Both the position numbers and the translations under genes were made by a program. A stretch of 64,000 bases of DNA from Galerina marginata (taxonomy: Eukaryota; Basidiomycota; Agaricomycetes; Agaricales; Galerinaceae). The DNA is taken from the NCBI GenBank assembly GCA_023014335.1, contig JAECYW010000006.1, positions 1,302,001 through 1,366,000 on the forward strand, written 5' to 3'. Under the pieces are notes generated by a model, which searched no databases, was not told the DNA's origin, and worked only from the letters and a program-made list of their open reading frames with translations. Positions 10,518-22,047 of this stretch are shown here, one piece after another. The first letter of the stretch is position 1; each line of letters opens with the position of its first letter.

Positions 10518-10851
10518 ATGAACAACAGCAATGCCAGCGGACACAATCAGCCCAACACTAGTCCTTTCATTATAAGTAAGGCGCAAAGTAACCAGAATGA
10601 GTCACAACCTGGCTAACTTCTAATCCAGACCAGGGCACACAAACGACACAAATACAACTCTCAGTCTCCCTCGCGACGCAGGCTTCTCAGACAACAGAGT
10701 GGCAAGGGAGAGGAGCTCTGCACGTTCATCTTCTCGCTTGTACGTTAACACTATCTGTCCCTCCTATCGTCACTCATAAGGCGCCATCATTACAGTTTTA
10801 GAAATGGTGCCGGATCAGGAGGCGGATCTAGCGGCTGCAGAGCAAGCGTAG
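10518..10851 (+). CDS. Small unknown protein, three exons
   Basis: Proposed exons 10518-10575, 10629-10739 and 10796-10851, with good GT-AG joints and in-frame coding across them, giving 74 aa. It begins MNNSNASGHNQPNTSPF and ends VPDQEADLAAAEQA. It is rich in Asn, Gln, Ser and Thr, with no signal peptide or membrane segment. I do not recognise it. It is 80 bp upstream of another small gene on the same strand, and the two could be one transcription unit or one gene with an unseen joint. Confidence 0.4.
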
Positions 10852-10931
10852 TATAAGTAGACAATTGAAACTCCAAAAAGTAGCCCACATACGTTTGAAC
10901 AGTAAATTGCCCACCACCTACGACAATAGCA

Positions 10932-11362
10932 ATGGCTTCATCATATTCCAACCAGACTCTTCATCTCGACACCGTAGTGATCGTTGCTGTTATTGGTCAG
11001 TCTTCACGTTACATTTTAAGAATTCCAATTTCCTAAAGACATCTAAAGCCCAACGCGGTCTTCTTGGACAAGCCGGAGACACGAATGATGACGAGCCCCC
11101 AATATATTGGGTCATGTGGCTTAGGCGGCGCATCCCGCGACCACTTTCTCCTAACACCACCTTGCTGTCTTTGCTGTCTTCGCGACCTTCCGCCATAAGC
11201 TCCGCATTCCACAGGGCCAATGCCGAAGATATCCAGCGCTACATCCTTGGCTATGCGGCTCGTACGCGTAGAGCCTTTCTGAGGAATGAGGTCCGCAACA
11301 CCATGAGAACCTACGGTCCGTGCCATTTCTGGATGGTCCTCTACATGGGGGATGGTTCGTAG
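10932..11362 (+). CDS. Small unknown protein, two exons
   Basis: Exon 1 from 10932 encodes MASSYSNQTLHLDTVVIVAVI. An intron of about 53 bp is followed by an open exon ending at 11362 that reads GLLGQAGDTNDDEPPIYW, a basic WLRRRIPRPL segment, IQRYILGYAARTRRAFLRNE and a terminal HFWMVLYMGDGS. No known motif is seen. The hydrophobic TVVIVAVI stretch is too short for a confident signal peptide. It is next to the core gene RRP43, with converging stops. Confidence 0.4.
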
Positions 11363-11731
11363 GCCTTAGGCAGAAGGCGTTCTAGAGCAAAATGTTCCAA
11401 TGTAGTACCTATTTCTGCGCATAACCAGCTTGTTTAGCGTGGGGACAAAAGCCTCATCGCATTCCGGTACAGAAAGCCAACATCGGGATAATACCCGACT
11501 GTCAACAGTCGTCCTTTTCAACAGGTAAGGGCCTTTGTTCAGACTACGTGTGTCTGATGTTGCTAACGAGAAGAGATGCATGAGAAAGGCAAAATGATCA
11601 GCTAAGTACGGTAAAGAACGACTCACGTGATTTAAACACGACGCGTTGTCAATGTCAACTGTTCAGTCCTATAAACTGAGAACTATATATCTGCCCATAT
11701 TTAATGAAATACATTCGGTGGCATATCGTGT
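11363..11731. other. Intergenic between converging genes
   Basis: No gene seen. It holds the 3' regions of the small plus-strand gene and RRP43. Confidence 0.45.
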
Positions 11732-12905
11732 CTACCCAAATATTTCGTCTATAATGAACTCTCGCCTTTGCCCTGCGTTCTGCATGCACTCCTCAAAGAC
11801 TTCTGGGTCAACGTCGAATGCCGTATCCTGTTCTGCTTCGCCCGCCCTTGTAAGCTTAAGCGGTTCCATTGAGACAAGATCTCTGTCGTCCCCCAACACG
11901 ATAGTGATCGACGCATCCAGCAACGTTTCTTCAAATGATGTCGGATCAGCGAGGAGGTAGTTACTGTTGAAGATACCGAAGGACATGGCGACAGGAATAC
12001 TTTGCCCAAGTTGTAAGGCCACTCGGGGCGCACGCCACGAGCAGATGGTGCGGTCCAATTCGGCGTCGTAGCTTGCTTCTGGTAGCTTGGCTTTACATCG
12101 GAAATCTTTGTGAGAAAGTGATACTTAGAAATAGAAAAATGCGTACTATGTTTCAGAGCGACCACCATAGAGAGCCAAGTCGCATCAAACACGTTCCCGT
12201 CATGCTTCATACAAGTCGCATCGACATAGATAATCCAAGCACTTTTTCCACGCTGTATGCAGAGGGTGGACAATGGAAGATATTTAGACCTGACCATACG
12301 TTCAGTTATAACAACCAGAACTGTAACCAAAGCACGGACGATATCAAAACCTCGCTCAGTCTCTTCGAGAGCGCCTGGGCCTCTTCAGTTGGTGGACCTG
12401 TCTTGAACCTAGGCCAACATGTCAATGGTAATTCCAAGTTCGGCACTGTCACCAAGCAAAAAGGTAAGTTTCGGACACACGACTGCGAAAATACAGACCT
12501 AAAAACCCCTCGCCGGGCCTCTCCAGCTCCGGTACTGCAATCTCTGCTTTTACCCGACACAGAATTGTTGTCTCGCCCATTTGTAGCAGCGTTGATCCGT
12601 CTGCGGTGAATATCAAACCTATGGATTACCATCAATTAATTTCAGTATCTAAGCCGATGCTCCTTTGATAAGTGAAAGGCATCACCCAACCTACCAATAT
12701 TACAGGTTGTGTCTCGCCATCCCAAAAACGCCCTTCCGTCCGGCCTCACACCATCGTCTAAGTAGTGACGTAGGTAAAGGCGTGGATTCCTCCTTTGAAA
12801 CACGAAGTCGTTAAGGAAATGTTGTTCTTCAGAAGAGCGGTGTGAGAAGACGTTCTCTTCCGCATCCTCCTCAGGGCTTGGGGGTGTCGTGCGCTCCTTC
12901 GCCAT
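11732..12905 (-). CDS. RRP43: Exosome complex component RRP43 (EXOSC8-like)
   Basis: RNase PH-fold subunit of the RNA exosome ring, acting in 3'-5' processing and decay of rRNA precursors and other RNAs in nucleus and cytoplasm; the eukaryotic ring subunits are non-catalytic. Five exons: 12905-12695, 12618-12499, 12445-12340, 12289-12147, 12090-11732; 312 aa, close to the animal protein in length. Diagnostic segments in order: VRPDGRAFLGWRDTTCNIG; LIFTADGSTLLQMGETTILC; VKAEIAVPELERPGEGF; PNLELPLTCWPRFKTGPP; AWIIYVDATCMKHDGNVFDA; SFGIFNSNYLLADPTSFEE. The first matches the R-PDGR start of exosome RNase PH subunits. It is divergent from C4 (219 bp between starts). This is a single-copy housekeeping gene inside an accessory block. 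Confidence 0.95.
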
Positions 12906-13124
12906 TGTAGGTTACGTACAGGTGGAGGTGAGGTGCAAGAGTGACACAGATATGTGTGTGAGGACCCTAAAAAGTCTGGTTCGACTCAGAACTCTTTTCT
13001 AATCTAATCTTCTATGAGTCATCCATTTCAATTCCGTCATGCAACCCAATTCAGAACAACTTCTGAGACATACTTTTGAATCTCCTTATCGTTATCGACA
13101 CTCCTTGGACATCCTGCCAGAAAG

Positions 13125-14163
13125 ATGGGTGCAACACCCAGTCGTTTCCACAAAGAGCGTGCTCACATTCCCGATGAAATTTTGGCTGAATGCATGACTG
13201 GCTTTTCAATCGGCCAACTTCACATTGTCGCCGCAGTTAACCTCCAGCTGCGACAGGTCGTGAAGGACATACTAAGTCATCGAGTGCACCGCAATCTCTC
13301 CAAGTTCATTAAAGAGAACGAGATGGATTCTTTCCTTGACCTATTGAAGGCCTGCGGAGCAGTCGTGGGTGGGTCGGTTGCTCAAGGTGTCATAACTCCC
13401 GAAATTTTCAAGGCTGTGGGTTCTTAGGCTATATGAGTTAGAACGTGCCTGATACAGAACCAACAGGATGAACCTACAGATCTCAATCTATTTGTGCGCC
13501 GAAGAAACGCGGATGTTTTTGCCAAAACTTTGTCTGAACAGCACAGGTATAGAATCGAAGGCTTCATGAGTGGTGATGACACGACTCCTGTCGAATCCAC
13601 TGTTTACCTTCACCACGAAGAGGTACAATTTATTCCACCGCTGACCACGTCATGCACCTTACAAGATGTCCTAGCACCACGCCAAGATTATCATCTCGGA
13701 ATCTACCACCTCGACTTGCACACGTCCGATATTGCAATCAATGTTCACACATCAAGTCAACTTCTTCAACGCAGACCACATCTATTGCATGTATCCCCAT
13801 CTCACCCCAAAGCTCAAAACAATGGAGTGTGTTTTCAGGCCACGCCAGCGAGCACTCAATGCTCTGCAAGAAGAACAACGAGAGCTGGTTCATCAGCGGG
13901 AGCTACTGATCAGCCGAGGCCTCGATTTAATTGGAGAGGAAGACGAAAAAGACCTCTGCCGAGCTGCCACAGCATGTAGGTCATATAACCGTGATTTGTT
14001 GCTCCATCGCCGAGGAGTGAAAAAGTGGCCGATCGAAGATATTGGGATTATGTGTTGGGGAAAGGACAGCAACCCCGAAAACATTTTGCACAGAAACCCA
14101 GATCTGTTCACGATCGGAGGTGAATGCAAGGATCGCGCATGTGTGACGGCCGTCGTACGTTGA
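13125..14163 (+). CDS. C4: divergent family C relative, NTase-fold-like
   Basis: Exons 13125-13415, 13467-13622 and 13675-14163. Motifs: an F-box-like start IPDEILAECMTGFS; CGAVVGGSVAQGV followed, across the first intron, by EPTDLNLFVRR (the G-G ... D-L-x-L-F-V pattern of degenerate nucleotidyltransferases in mushroom genomes); IIISESTTSTCTRPIL; THQVNFFNADHIYCMYPHL; then an unusual Gln/Glu-rich helix RALNALQEEQRELVHQRELL; and a tail with ACRSYNRDLLLHRRGVKKW and GIMCWGK. The overall order matches C1-C3, but the sequence is far off and the CPNRGRG tail is absent. Its stop is 94 bp from the Helitron stop (converging). Confidence 0.65.
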
Positions 14164-14257
14164 GCCAGGAGGACGATGTCTTATATACGAGAAAAATGAC
14201 GATGAGTTAATACACGAAACAACCTCTAATGAATGAATCTATATCCCGAAATGGTGT

Positions 14258-17200
14258 CTAGTGCATTGCAAGCCACTGCCTCTCTGTGGCAGCATTCAGA
14301 GCTTCCATCCTCAGCATGTCTAATCTAAGATCCTCCGAAGGATGCCTAGTGAAAAGATCTTCCTTGAATGGCCTTAGCAGTCGAATGTTTTGACGACCTC
14401 GGCTCCGCGACAGAGCAACGTACACACTGAACGGTGACAATGACCCAGAAGGTGGTTGTCCAATGTCGACAATTACATAGTCGATTGTCTGACCTTGCGA
14501 TTTATAGTCGGTGAAAGCGTAAGCTGGCGTCATCGCCAGTTGCCGTCGACGCACGCCTACACTTCCTTGTCCTTGCACATGAATGGTGAAGGTCGTCATG
14601 GACGGGGTAATTGGAAGAAGGCCAGCTTCGATCCCAGGGAACCGCAGTGACGTCGCACGTTTTGGCCTAAAGAGAACAAGGGCGGGGGGGTATTTTAGTG
14701 TCACAAGTCCCTGCTCATCAGGTTCCCGAACGACTTCGCGGGGATCCAGGATTATGTCTTCTATTACACCTCGCGTCCCATTCGCCAAGTCTGCATCTGT
14801 CGCAATATTGAGCAGCACCATTGCCTTCATGCCTACAGCAAGCTGAACTCTATCGGCCAGCCTTCCTGTCTTTTTATCATCCAAGCCTGCGACAATAAGT
14901 TGTTCTTGCATGGATAAGCCTTCGTCCTCAGCAGATCTCGTGTCTTCTGCACTGACCAAATACCTCCTATGGCCACTCCTGACACAGTGCCTTTTTAAGG
15001 CTTCCTCATTCCATCGTTGTCTAACCATATGCCTTGATGTAACCAAGATCGCATCATCCCAGGGATACTGCGAGAAATCCGGCACGTCACATTCTGGGTG
15101 TGTGAGCACAAGCTTGTTGACTTCGTCAATATCATTGTCTGTGCACTCGCCGACCCTCATTCGCGCCAGAATGTCAGTCCAGCCTGGGTCTTGAGAACGT
15201 TTCTGTTCTGTGAGAATCACGACCTTGTCGAACTGCAAGAATATTTCCCTTCCAAGTCGACTCGCTGGTTTCTCGCTATCATCGTGAACGTAGAGAGCGG
15301 CAGTGGCATTGCCCACCGGTGGAAACTGGTGAAAATCACCAACGAGGATCACGTCTAGTCCACCAAATGGCTCATGAGGCATATTGACACCATTTTCCGC
15401 GCGTATATGCGCCGTGACTTGTGATGTTTGACCGAGTGTCCGCTTTTGGCCCATCGATACCTCGTCAAGAATGAAACAGGTGACACCAGAGATATTCCTC
15501 TCCCGCTTCTGCTTGGTGGCTTTGGTGGCGGAGTTCATCCAATCGTCTCGCTTAGACTCGCCATGTGGCAAGCAAGCCCAAGAATGTACAGTTTGACCTC
15601 CAATGTCGGTCGCAGCTATACCGGACGTGGCACACTTCGCAAGCTCCGAAGCTCGACCATGAAACGCAAATGTCTCAGTGATTGCATCTATTAGCTTCGA
15701 TTTCCCTGTTCCCCCAGAACCCAGAACCAGTAGGCGAAGAGGGGGAGGCTGTTGTCCTGTTAATGGCAGTTAAACATGAATAAAATTGTCACAGTGAGGA
15801 GCATCTTACCGGCTATCCGTTTCAACAGGTTTTCTTCTACCATGTCATGGGCCATTCGTTGCTTCTCGTTTAACACGCACAGCAGAGGTCTTCCGGGGAT
15901 TGATCCAGCAGAGGTCGCGGTGGAGGGTGCGGACAAAACTGCAGGCTGGCAATCAGATGCAACACCAACCTCAATGCTGATACCATCAACATCGACAGGT
16001 AAAGTCACAACCCCAGTCCGCGCGGCCTCTGCCCGTGTCACTTCCTTCAATGTCTGGGCCCATTTTTGAATGTCTTCCATTTCTTCGTATGTAGCATGAC
16101 GTCCTATTGCCCGGTAGACTGTTGACACCTCGTCATCGGAGAATATCCCAGCATCGTATGCACTATATATAGCGGATGTGCCAAAAAGCCTTTCACGTTC
16201 TTGAGTCCTCATAATCCGTGCTCTTTCTATATCGTCCTCGTTGACAGTGATGTTGGTGATCTCAACCTCTTCGGGTTCGTCCACTATTCCACCATCCTGA
16301 GCTTCTAACTGAATGCAAACTCCTCTGGACGGCTCTGTGTTACCGGTAAGAAAGTCCTGCCTCCGCTTCGCCGCACCATCGCCACATTCATGGTAGTACT
16401 GGATATTGCTGATAACTGTTTGAACGGCTGGTGATGCCATTGCCTTAAATTGGGAATATCTCGCAGAAAAAGTTTCTTCTGTCGTTTTAAGATCCGCCAG
16501 GGTCCTCCAAGGCCGGAGAAGTGCGAGCATGCTGGCTGCATGTAACTCACGTTCCCGCGCGCTGTCGCTTCGAGGGAACCACTTTCCAACAATCCGCGGC
16601 AGAGTTTCGTGCCCAGCGGTCCTCAGCACACGGCACCGTGTTGGTTTCTTCGCCTCCGGCCGGTAGGGAACTCTCTTGTTGGGTGGACGACCTACTCCAC
16701 GGACGGCAATGTCCTCTGTCGCATCTCCTACCGACGATAGCGCCTTAGCGTCGTACGTCTCCAGCATAAAATCAAAAAATGACATGTTTTCGAGCTCGTC
16801 TCCGCGAAAGCTGTATTCCTTGAGCTGATCCTTAAGCTCCAATGCACCTTCCACCAATGTGACAAGTACGTCACTATCCTGGATAACAAGGTAAATACAG
16901 GATAAAGGAAACATTTAGAGGTGCCTACCTGCTGTTCAAATTCAGTATCCGTCCCGCGGCTGTGAGCCTTTATCAGATAACAATCATTGAGAATAAAGAA
17001 CGTCACGAACATTGGGGGTAAAAGACCAGGATAAGCTTTAAGCAACGCCGTGTTGACGGCGTGCCAGTAAATGACTACATAGCTGTGCGATTCGAAGCGG
17101 TCTCCCCATCCCATAATGTAACTGACAATCTCCGGAGCACTGAATTCGTGATCCCGCGCCAACGTGTTTGCACATCGCGTGATAAGCCTTTGGTTCACTT

Positions 17201-20192
17201 TCGACAGATCGTTTTGCTTGCGCTCTTGCTCATTGTGGAATGCCAACCGTTTGGCAAGAAGGGCGGAGATATTAGACGTTCTTTGTTGCTTCTTAGTCGC
17301 ATAGTTTGTGAGGTACCATGTTAACGTATGACTTTCTCCTCCTTCCATTATCAACTTGACGTCGTGGTTGGCCCGGATACAATTGAGGAGAGCCGGATTC
17401 CAGTTGTTAAGATATGGGCAGAGGCGTTTGGGCCCCCAGGCACCTACATCTGTGACCCATGCTTTGTGCGCAGTTTCCCATGGTGCGCGACGTTTGCATT
17501 GAAGGCGTCCTCGCGTCATTCTCAGACAGCTAGACAACGAACACGAATGCAACTGAACGGCGTGCGCTACGCGATGCTCATTGAAGGCTAGTGTCGCCTT
17601 CGTTTCCACCCGTGGATCAACTGGCCGTGAATATGAAACCGCCACAGTTTTCGGCATCGCATGCACCTCCGCGGTAGACTTGTTCGCAATGTCGGCGTGG
17701 ATGACACTTTGGATGTAATCCCTGATCTTCGTACGGAACCGAGAATCTTGCAGAGCCTCCTTCATGAGAGCCGCCGATGGTGCGTCGGCCAACCAGAGCA
17801 GCATATGAAGATGGAGAGAACCACGGCCTTGCGCTTCAACTGCGGCAATATATGCTTGAACGTGGCCAAGGATGCCCTCCTTACGCTCCACCTTGCCATT
17901 GCCCAATTTCCGGATACCAAACAAATGCTCCACAATAGCGTTGATGATAAAATGAAAGAATTGAGCGGACGCAAAAGGGTCGCTAGATATATTGACGGCC
18001 CGTTGGGTACTAGTAGGGCCTGCGGTGTCGCAAAACCTGTCCAGATCAATCTCGGCACCCGCGAAGACCTGAGCGATAGGATCTTGAGTATCAGGAGGGT
18101 TGATGGTTACCCAGAGACTTGGAGGATTAAACCGGAGATTAGTACCCCAAATTTCTGACCGAAGAGCTTGCCGACTTTCATCAGTCCCTTTGACATGTCG
18201 TCGAACAGCGCTCAGCTGACTTCGTAATGCGCGAACTGCAGGATTGGAAAAAATCACGCCTCGTGTTTCTTCCTTGCTAGCTTGCAGTAAGTCCTTAGGG
18301 GTCAGTGTCGAGAGGAGATTTTGGTGTGCTGTGAATGCCGACTTCTTCACCTGCAACCCAGCCGACCGACAGACTGCCCGCTTTTGACAAATCCCAAAAA
18401 CCTGAAAGGGAAACTGACGGTGCAAACGGAAACGCCTATCACAATAAAGCATGGCCCAGCGAGCATGAGCCTCATATGGCACTTCAACATCGCGCTCGAT
18501 CTCAAACGCACCCCGACCGTAAGGGAAAAGCGTAGGGAAGGAACCAAGCAAATGATTAGGGTTGCTTGGGCCGCCGTCATTCCTGAGACCAGTGTTAGGA
18601 TCTCGTCTGGCGTATTCATTGACGAAGGCGCTGCCCCGTCTGACGGAGTAGTCTTCAGGCAAAGGTGGCTCAGCCATGTTGGCCAATGCATGCGCCATTA
18701 AATCCGACCGAGTCAAATCAGTGGCCTCCACATCAACCACACCGAGTGAGTTCACCACGATGACACCCGGTTCAACATCTACCGGGAGGCAGGTCAATAT
18801 ACTAGAAAGACGGATATAACAATGTAATAAAATGGCTAACCTGGCTCGTTCTCATCATCATCTTCGATGCGGACAAGACCTGCAGCCGCCATGGCGTTTT
18901 GAAGTATATCTAAATAACAATGCAAAGTCAGTGCTGCACACGTCAAAAATGCAAGTGATCACCATACGATCATCCGACAGTCCTTCTTCTTGGTCTGGGA
19001 CATATCCGGCGTGCTCTCGTTGCACAGACTCGATGTCCTCTGAATGTTTAGCGACCATGGCAATTTCATCGGGAACTCCGTCCTCGGGCAGTTCGTATAA
19101 GCGCTCTTCAGAAATTTCACAGTCACTATAGAGAGGATTGTTTTCTTTGAGCCATTGGAGAGCCTTTCGGACACGGTCACGTCGCACTCGAAACATGGCG
19201 GGCATGGTTGGCTCCGCACTCCCTCGTGGCCCGACGAAGGTAACGCCAATTGTCGCAGACAGTATGCGAGCCGGTCTCGGCATAAGGTTGCCTTCTACCA
19301 TGCCAACAACCTGACTAGGATCGAGCCGGTAGGTCGACACATTACCCTTGAGGCCATTCTGGAGTTGGTCAGGCGCCCAAAGAAACGAACCCTTCTTCTT
19401 TGGGAAAAGTTTGACAATGTAAGCGGCCGGAAAGTATTTAGCAACAAGCATTTGTTCTGGCATTGTAAGACCTTTGAGGGCTCTGGGGATGTCTCCTATC
19501 CATAGGTCATTTGCTAGACTGAATTGGGGTACATGGTCCGATGCCAATTGATGTTCACACTCTGTACAGAGAATGACCTCAGAGTCTCCAACAACACCAG
19601 AAGAATGCAGGAGCATGTCTTGATACAGGGTATGGGCAGGATGTGGGGTGCGCGGACGAAGGTTGCCACGGTTTGGGACTGCTTCGAGGGGTATCTTCTT
19701 CGCCCGGGACTCTTTGGTCTCTCTAGCACAACAGCCGCAGACAACAGTGCGCAGTGCTGCGTTGGACGTCGCATCAATGAAGGCGGACATACACGCATTG
19801 ACGACGTCCGTAGTCGGCGCTCTCATGAAGCGGCCCTCGATCAACTTGGCGACGGCCTCGGATGTTGTCACAATTGGAGGAGCCGGGGCTGGTAGAAGAC
19901 GGGGGTCAACTGATTGTAAATGGACAGATGGATTGGGATCAGGTAACGCAGGAGCTTGTGGTGGGACCTGTGAACGCCTTTCGTACTTGCGCCGGAGTCC
20001 GGCTTGCAGGCGCTGGCGAATATCTTCAGAGACGGCCGTTTGGAGACGCTCCGGTTGGGTAGACAGAAAAGTGACTATATTGGCCCGATTGTGCAACACA
20101 ACGGCGGCAGGCGAAGCATGTCGCTTAACAAGGGCCTTCAAGTCATGAAGCCGGACATCTTCCAGCTTATCGTCCCACTGCGTGACGTTCAT
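14258..20192 (-). CDS. Helitron transposase: Rep (HUH) plus Pif1-like helicase, intact
   Basis: Rolling-circle transposon replicase. Five exons: 20192-18968, 18909-18841, 18778-16929, 16878-15810, 15756-14258; the sum is a whole reading frame of 1,903 aa without stops. Domains: an N-terminal Cys-rich part with CGCCARE, LCTECEH and SLANDLWIGDIP (the Helitron-associated DUF6570 type); a Helitron-like N region with LLGSFPTLFPYGRG; the HUH motif GSLHLHMLLWL near residue 744; the two-tyrosine motif YLTNYATKK near 920; a Pif1-type helicase with Walker A GSGGTGKS near 1420, Walker B FILDEVSM, VGDFHQFPPV, and the C-terminal motif YVALSRSRGRQNI. All key residues are present, so it may be active or recently active. 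It starts 169 bp from A2 on the opposite strand. Confidence 0.95.
14258..20192 (-). mobile_element. Helitron (core only; termini not found)
   Basis: The element must extend beyond the replicase on both sides. I looked for the 5' TC and the 3' hairpin with CTRR but could not place them with confidence, so the true borders, and whether neighbouring A, B or C genes lie inside, are open. Confidence 0.7.
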
Positions 20193-20361
20193 GAAGATTT
20201 GAAGTGATAGACACGTCGATAGGGCTGGAACCAGGTATGGATGGCAGGAACAGGAGGTTAAGCCAGACTTGTCCACATTAAATAACGTGACACGGGATGT
20301 TATGCCTCCCGAAAGAATCGATCCGGACTCCACATCTCATACATTACTACTACACCCAAGA
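20193..20361. promoter_or_regulatory. Shared divergent upstream region of Helitron and A2
   Basis: Only 169 bp separate the start of the Helitron gene (minus, 20192) from the start of A2 (plus, 20362). Any core promoters must be packed here or within the coding starts. I see no clear TATA box. In-frame extensions into this region exist on both sides, so either start could be further upstream. Confidence 0.45.
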
Positions 20362-21055
20362 ATGTCCTCATTAACGACATTGGAGATACAAAGACTAGGA
20401 GGTGTTCTGCGTGAGCTCCTACCAGTGAGTCGCATAATCTCTGGACTTGGATACAGAAATTTAAAATTATGACAGGTGGACACGGTCTACTACAAGTGTG
20501 CGTTGATAGCTAGTGCTGCAGACGATGTTGAAGTTGTGGATGTCCCAGTCATGGCGGGCCACGTCCACGGGCACTGCCGAGACATAACCCACAGACATCT
20601 TGACGTCTTCGTGTGGCTTCCGACACTTCACGACGAAGACGACGCCGTAATCAACATAACCTCAAACCGATTGACTGTGCGAGACCTTCCAGCAACCCTT
20701 GCTGGCCCTAATGAGGTGGACTATACTTTGGTGTTCTATAAACAGGTAAGTATCTGACTGGTGAAATTTTTCCTCACTAAGAATACTTACCTCCGACGTC
20801 CCAGGACATAGAGGACAATCAAAGCATGTTAGGGGCAAACAGACTACTGGCTGCGATTCTCCGACGCGATGAAATCGCATGGACAGGACCACTGCTAGTC
20901 GCAAAGAGCAGTAATGGCTGTCTAACCAACATCCAAGCCTCGGACTCAGAGAGTATTAAGAGGATCATCCAAACGTGCGTCGGTTTCCAGTCCTGTGGTG
21001 CCAGACTGATATACCCTATCTGTGCAGCATCTTCTCAGATGGCACACTCGCCTAA
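20362..21055 (+). CDS. Family A, copy 2 (A2): small unknown protein
   Basis: Four exons: 20362-20424, 20476-20745, 20805-20974, 21028-21055, giving 176 aa; exon plan and intron phases follow A1. It starts MSSLTTLEIQRLGGVLRELL and carries YYKCALIASAADDVEVVDVP, HLDVFVWLPTLHDEDD, VDYTLVFYKQ, and a shared end IFSDGTLA. No domain is recognised. It converges on B3 with 62 bp between stops, just as A1 converges on B1. Identity between A1 and A2 is low, so the duplication is old and the conserved layout is likely under selection. Confidence 0.75.
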
Positions 21056-21117
21056 ATTGGTCATCCGTAGCGTTCGTTGTAGACATTTGGACATGACAAT
21101 GTTACAACCTTATCTAC

Positions 21118-21965
21118 CTACTGATCGAGAAGAACAACAGCCTGCAAGTGGGGTTTGCATCCAAGACGATCGTCGCAGAACAACGTGAATTTAACTTTGA
21201 CCATTGCTCCTGGTGTAATTGTGGATTCAAAAGCTGCTGGTGGAATGGTTATCCCAGTGCGATTGCTAACAGCAAGAGCAGGCGCCAAATCATACCGCTC
21301 TCGCAGCTCGTCCACAAAAGGCCTGACAATTGCATCAACGCTGTAGCTGTCAATTGCGCGATGCACCCGACCGGAAAGAGGTCTTCCCTGCGTTCAACAG
21401 GTCATTAGCTGCACCGAAGAGTGCGCAGAGAAGGGCAGCGTCGTACCGTGGCTTGGAAAACAGAATATTCAAAGTTTAATCTCGGCTGTTGGTTGACGCC
21501 CCTCCCAAGCAAACCAACACCCATCCTGGGTTCATGGTAATGGCTCTGAGCCTGTTGTTCCAGCAGTTCCAGATGCGCCAATGCGCTCTGGAAATCCTCG
21601 GCAAATCCACGGTCCGTTTGGGGCTGCGACAACGAGAATCTGAACTTGGCGTTGGCCAATGCACCGGGCGTTGCAAATGTCAAATTGGAGTCTCCCAGAG
21701 GACCCATATGCAAATCTTCGGCATCAACAACACCGACAACTGTCAGTTGGCGACCTCGGAACCCATCCCCATCGCACAGAATATCAAGATCGGGCAGGAC
21801 AGCTCGCCATGCGCAATTGGCGAGGACGACAGGCCTTGCAATATAATGGGGAGACCTGAGGTACTGAGCTCTACGTTCTGTTCAAAATAAGGGCCATCAG
21901 CTTTGAGAAAGTGAAGAGTGAAAAAGTCTGTAAGCACTTTCGTAAGAATTCCAAACTTTCGCCAT
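21118..21965 (-). CDS. Family B, copy 3 (B3): unknown 242-aa protein
   Basis: Exons 21965-21938, 21877-21447 and 21387-21118; the tiny first exon (MAKVWNSYE) was found by aligning to B1 (TTSYE). Motifs: PHYIARPVVLANCAW, VVGVVDAEDLHMGPLGDSN, FRFSLSQPQ, FAEDFQSALAHLELLEQQAQ, then SYSVDAIVRPFVDELRERYD, ITPGAMVKVKFTLFCDD and GCKPHLQAVVL. All family landmarks are present and spaced as in B1 and B2. It lies 82 bp downstream of C3 on the same strand. Function unknown. Confidence 0.75.
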
Positions 21966-22047
21966 GGCAGTTCGGACCAGGTTTATAGAAAAAAACGCCT
22001 CTTGTTTGAGATTGAAAATACCGGGTCACGTGCATAGTCTACGATTT

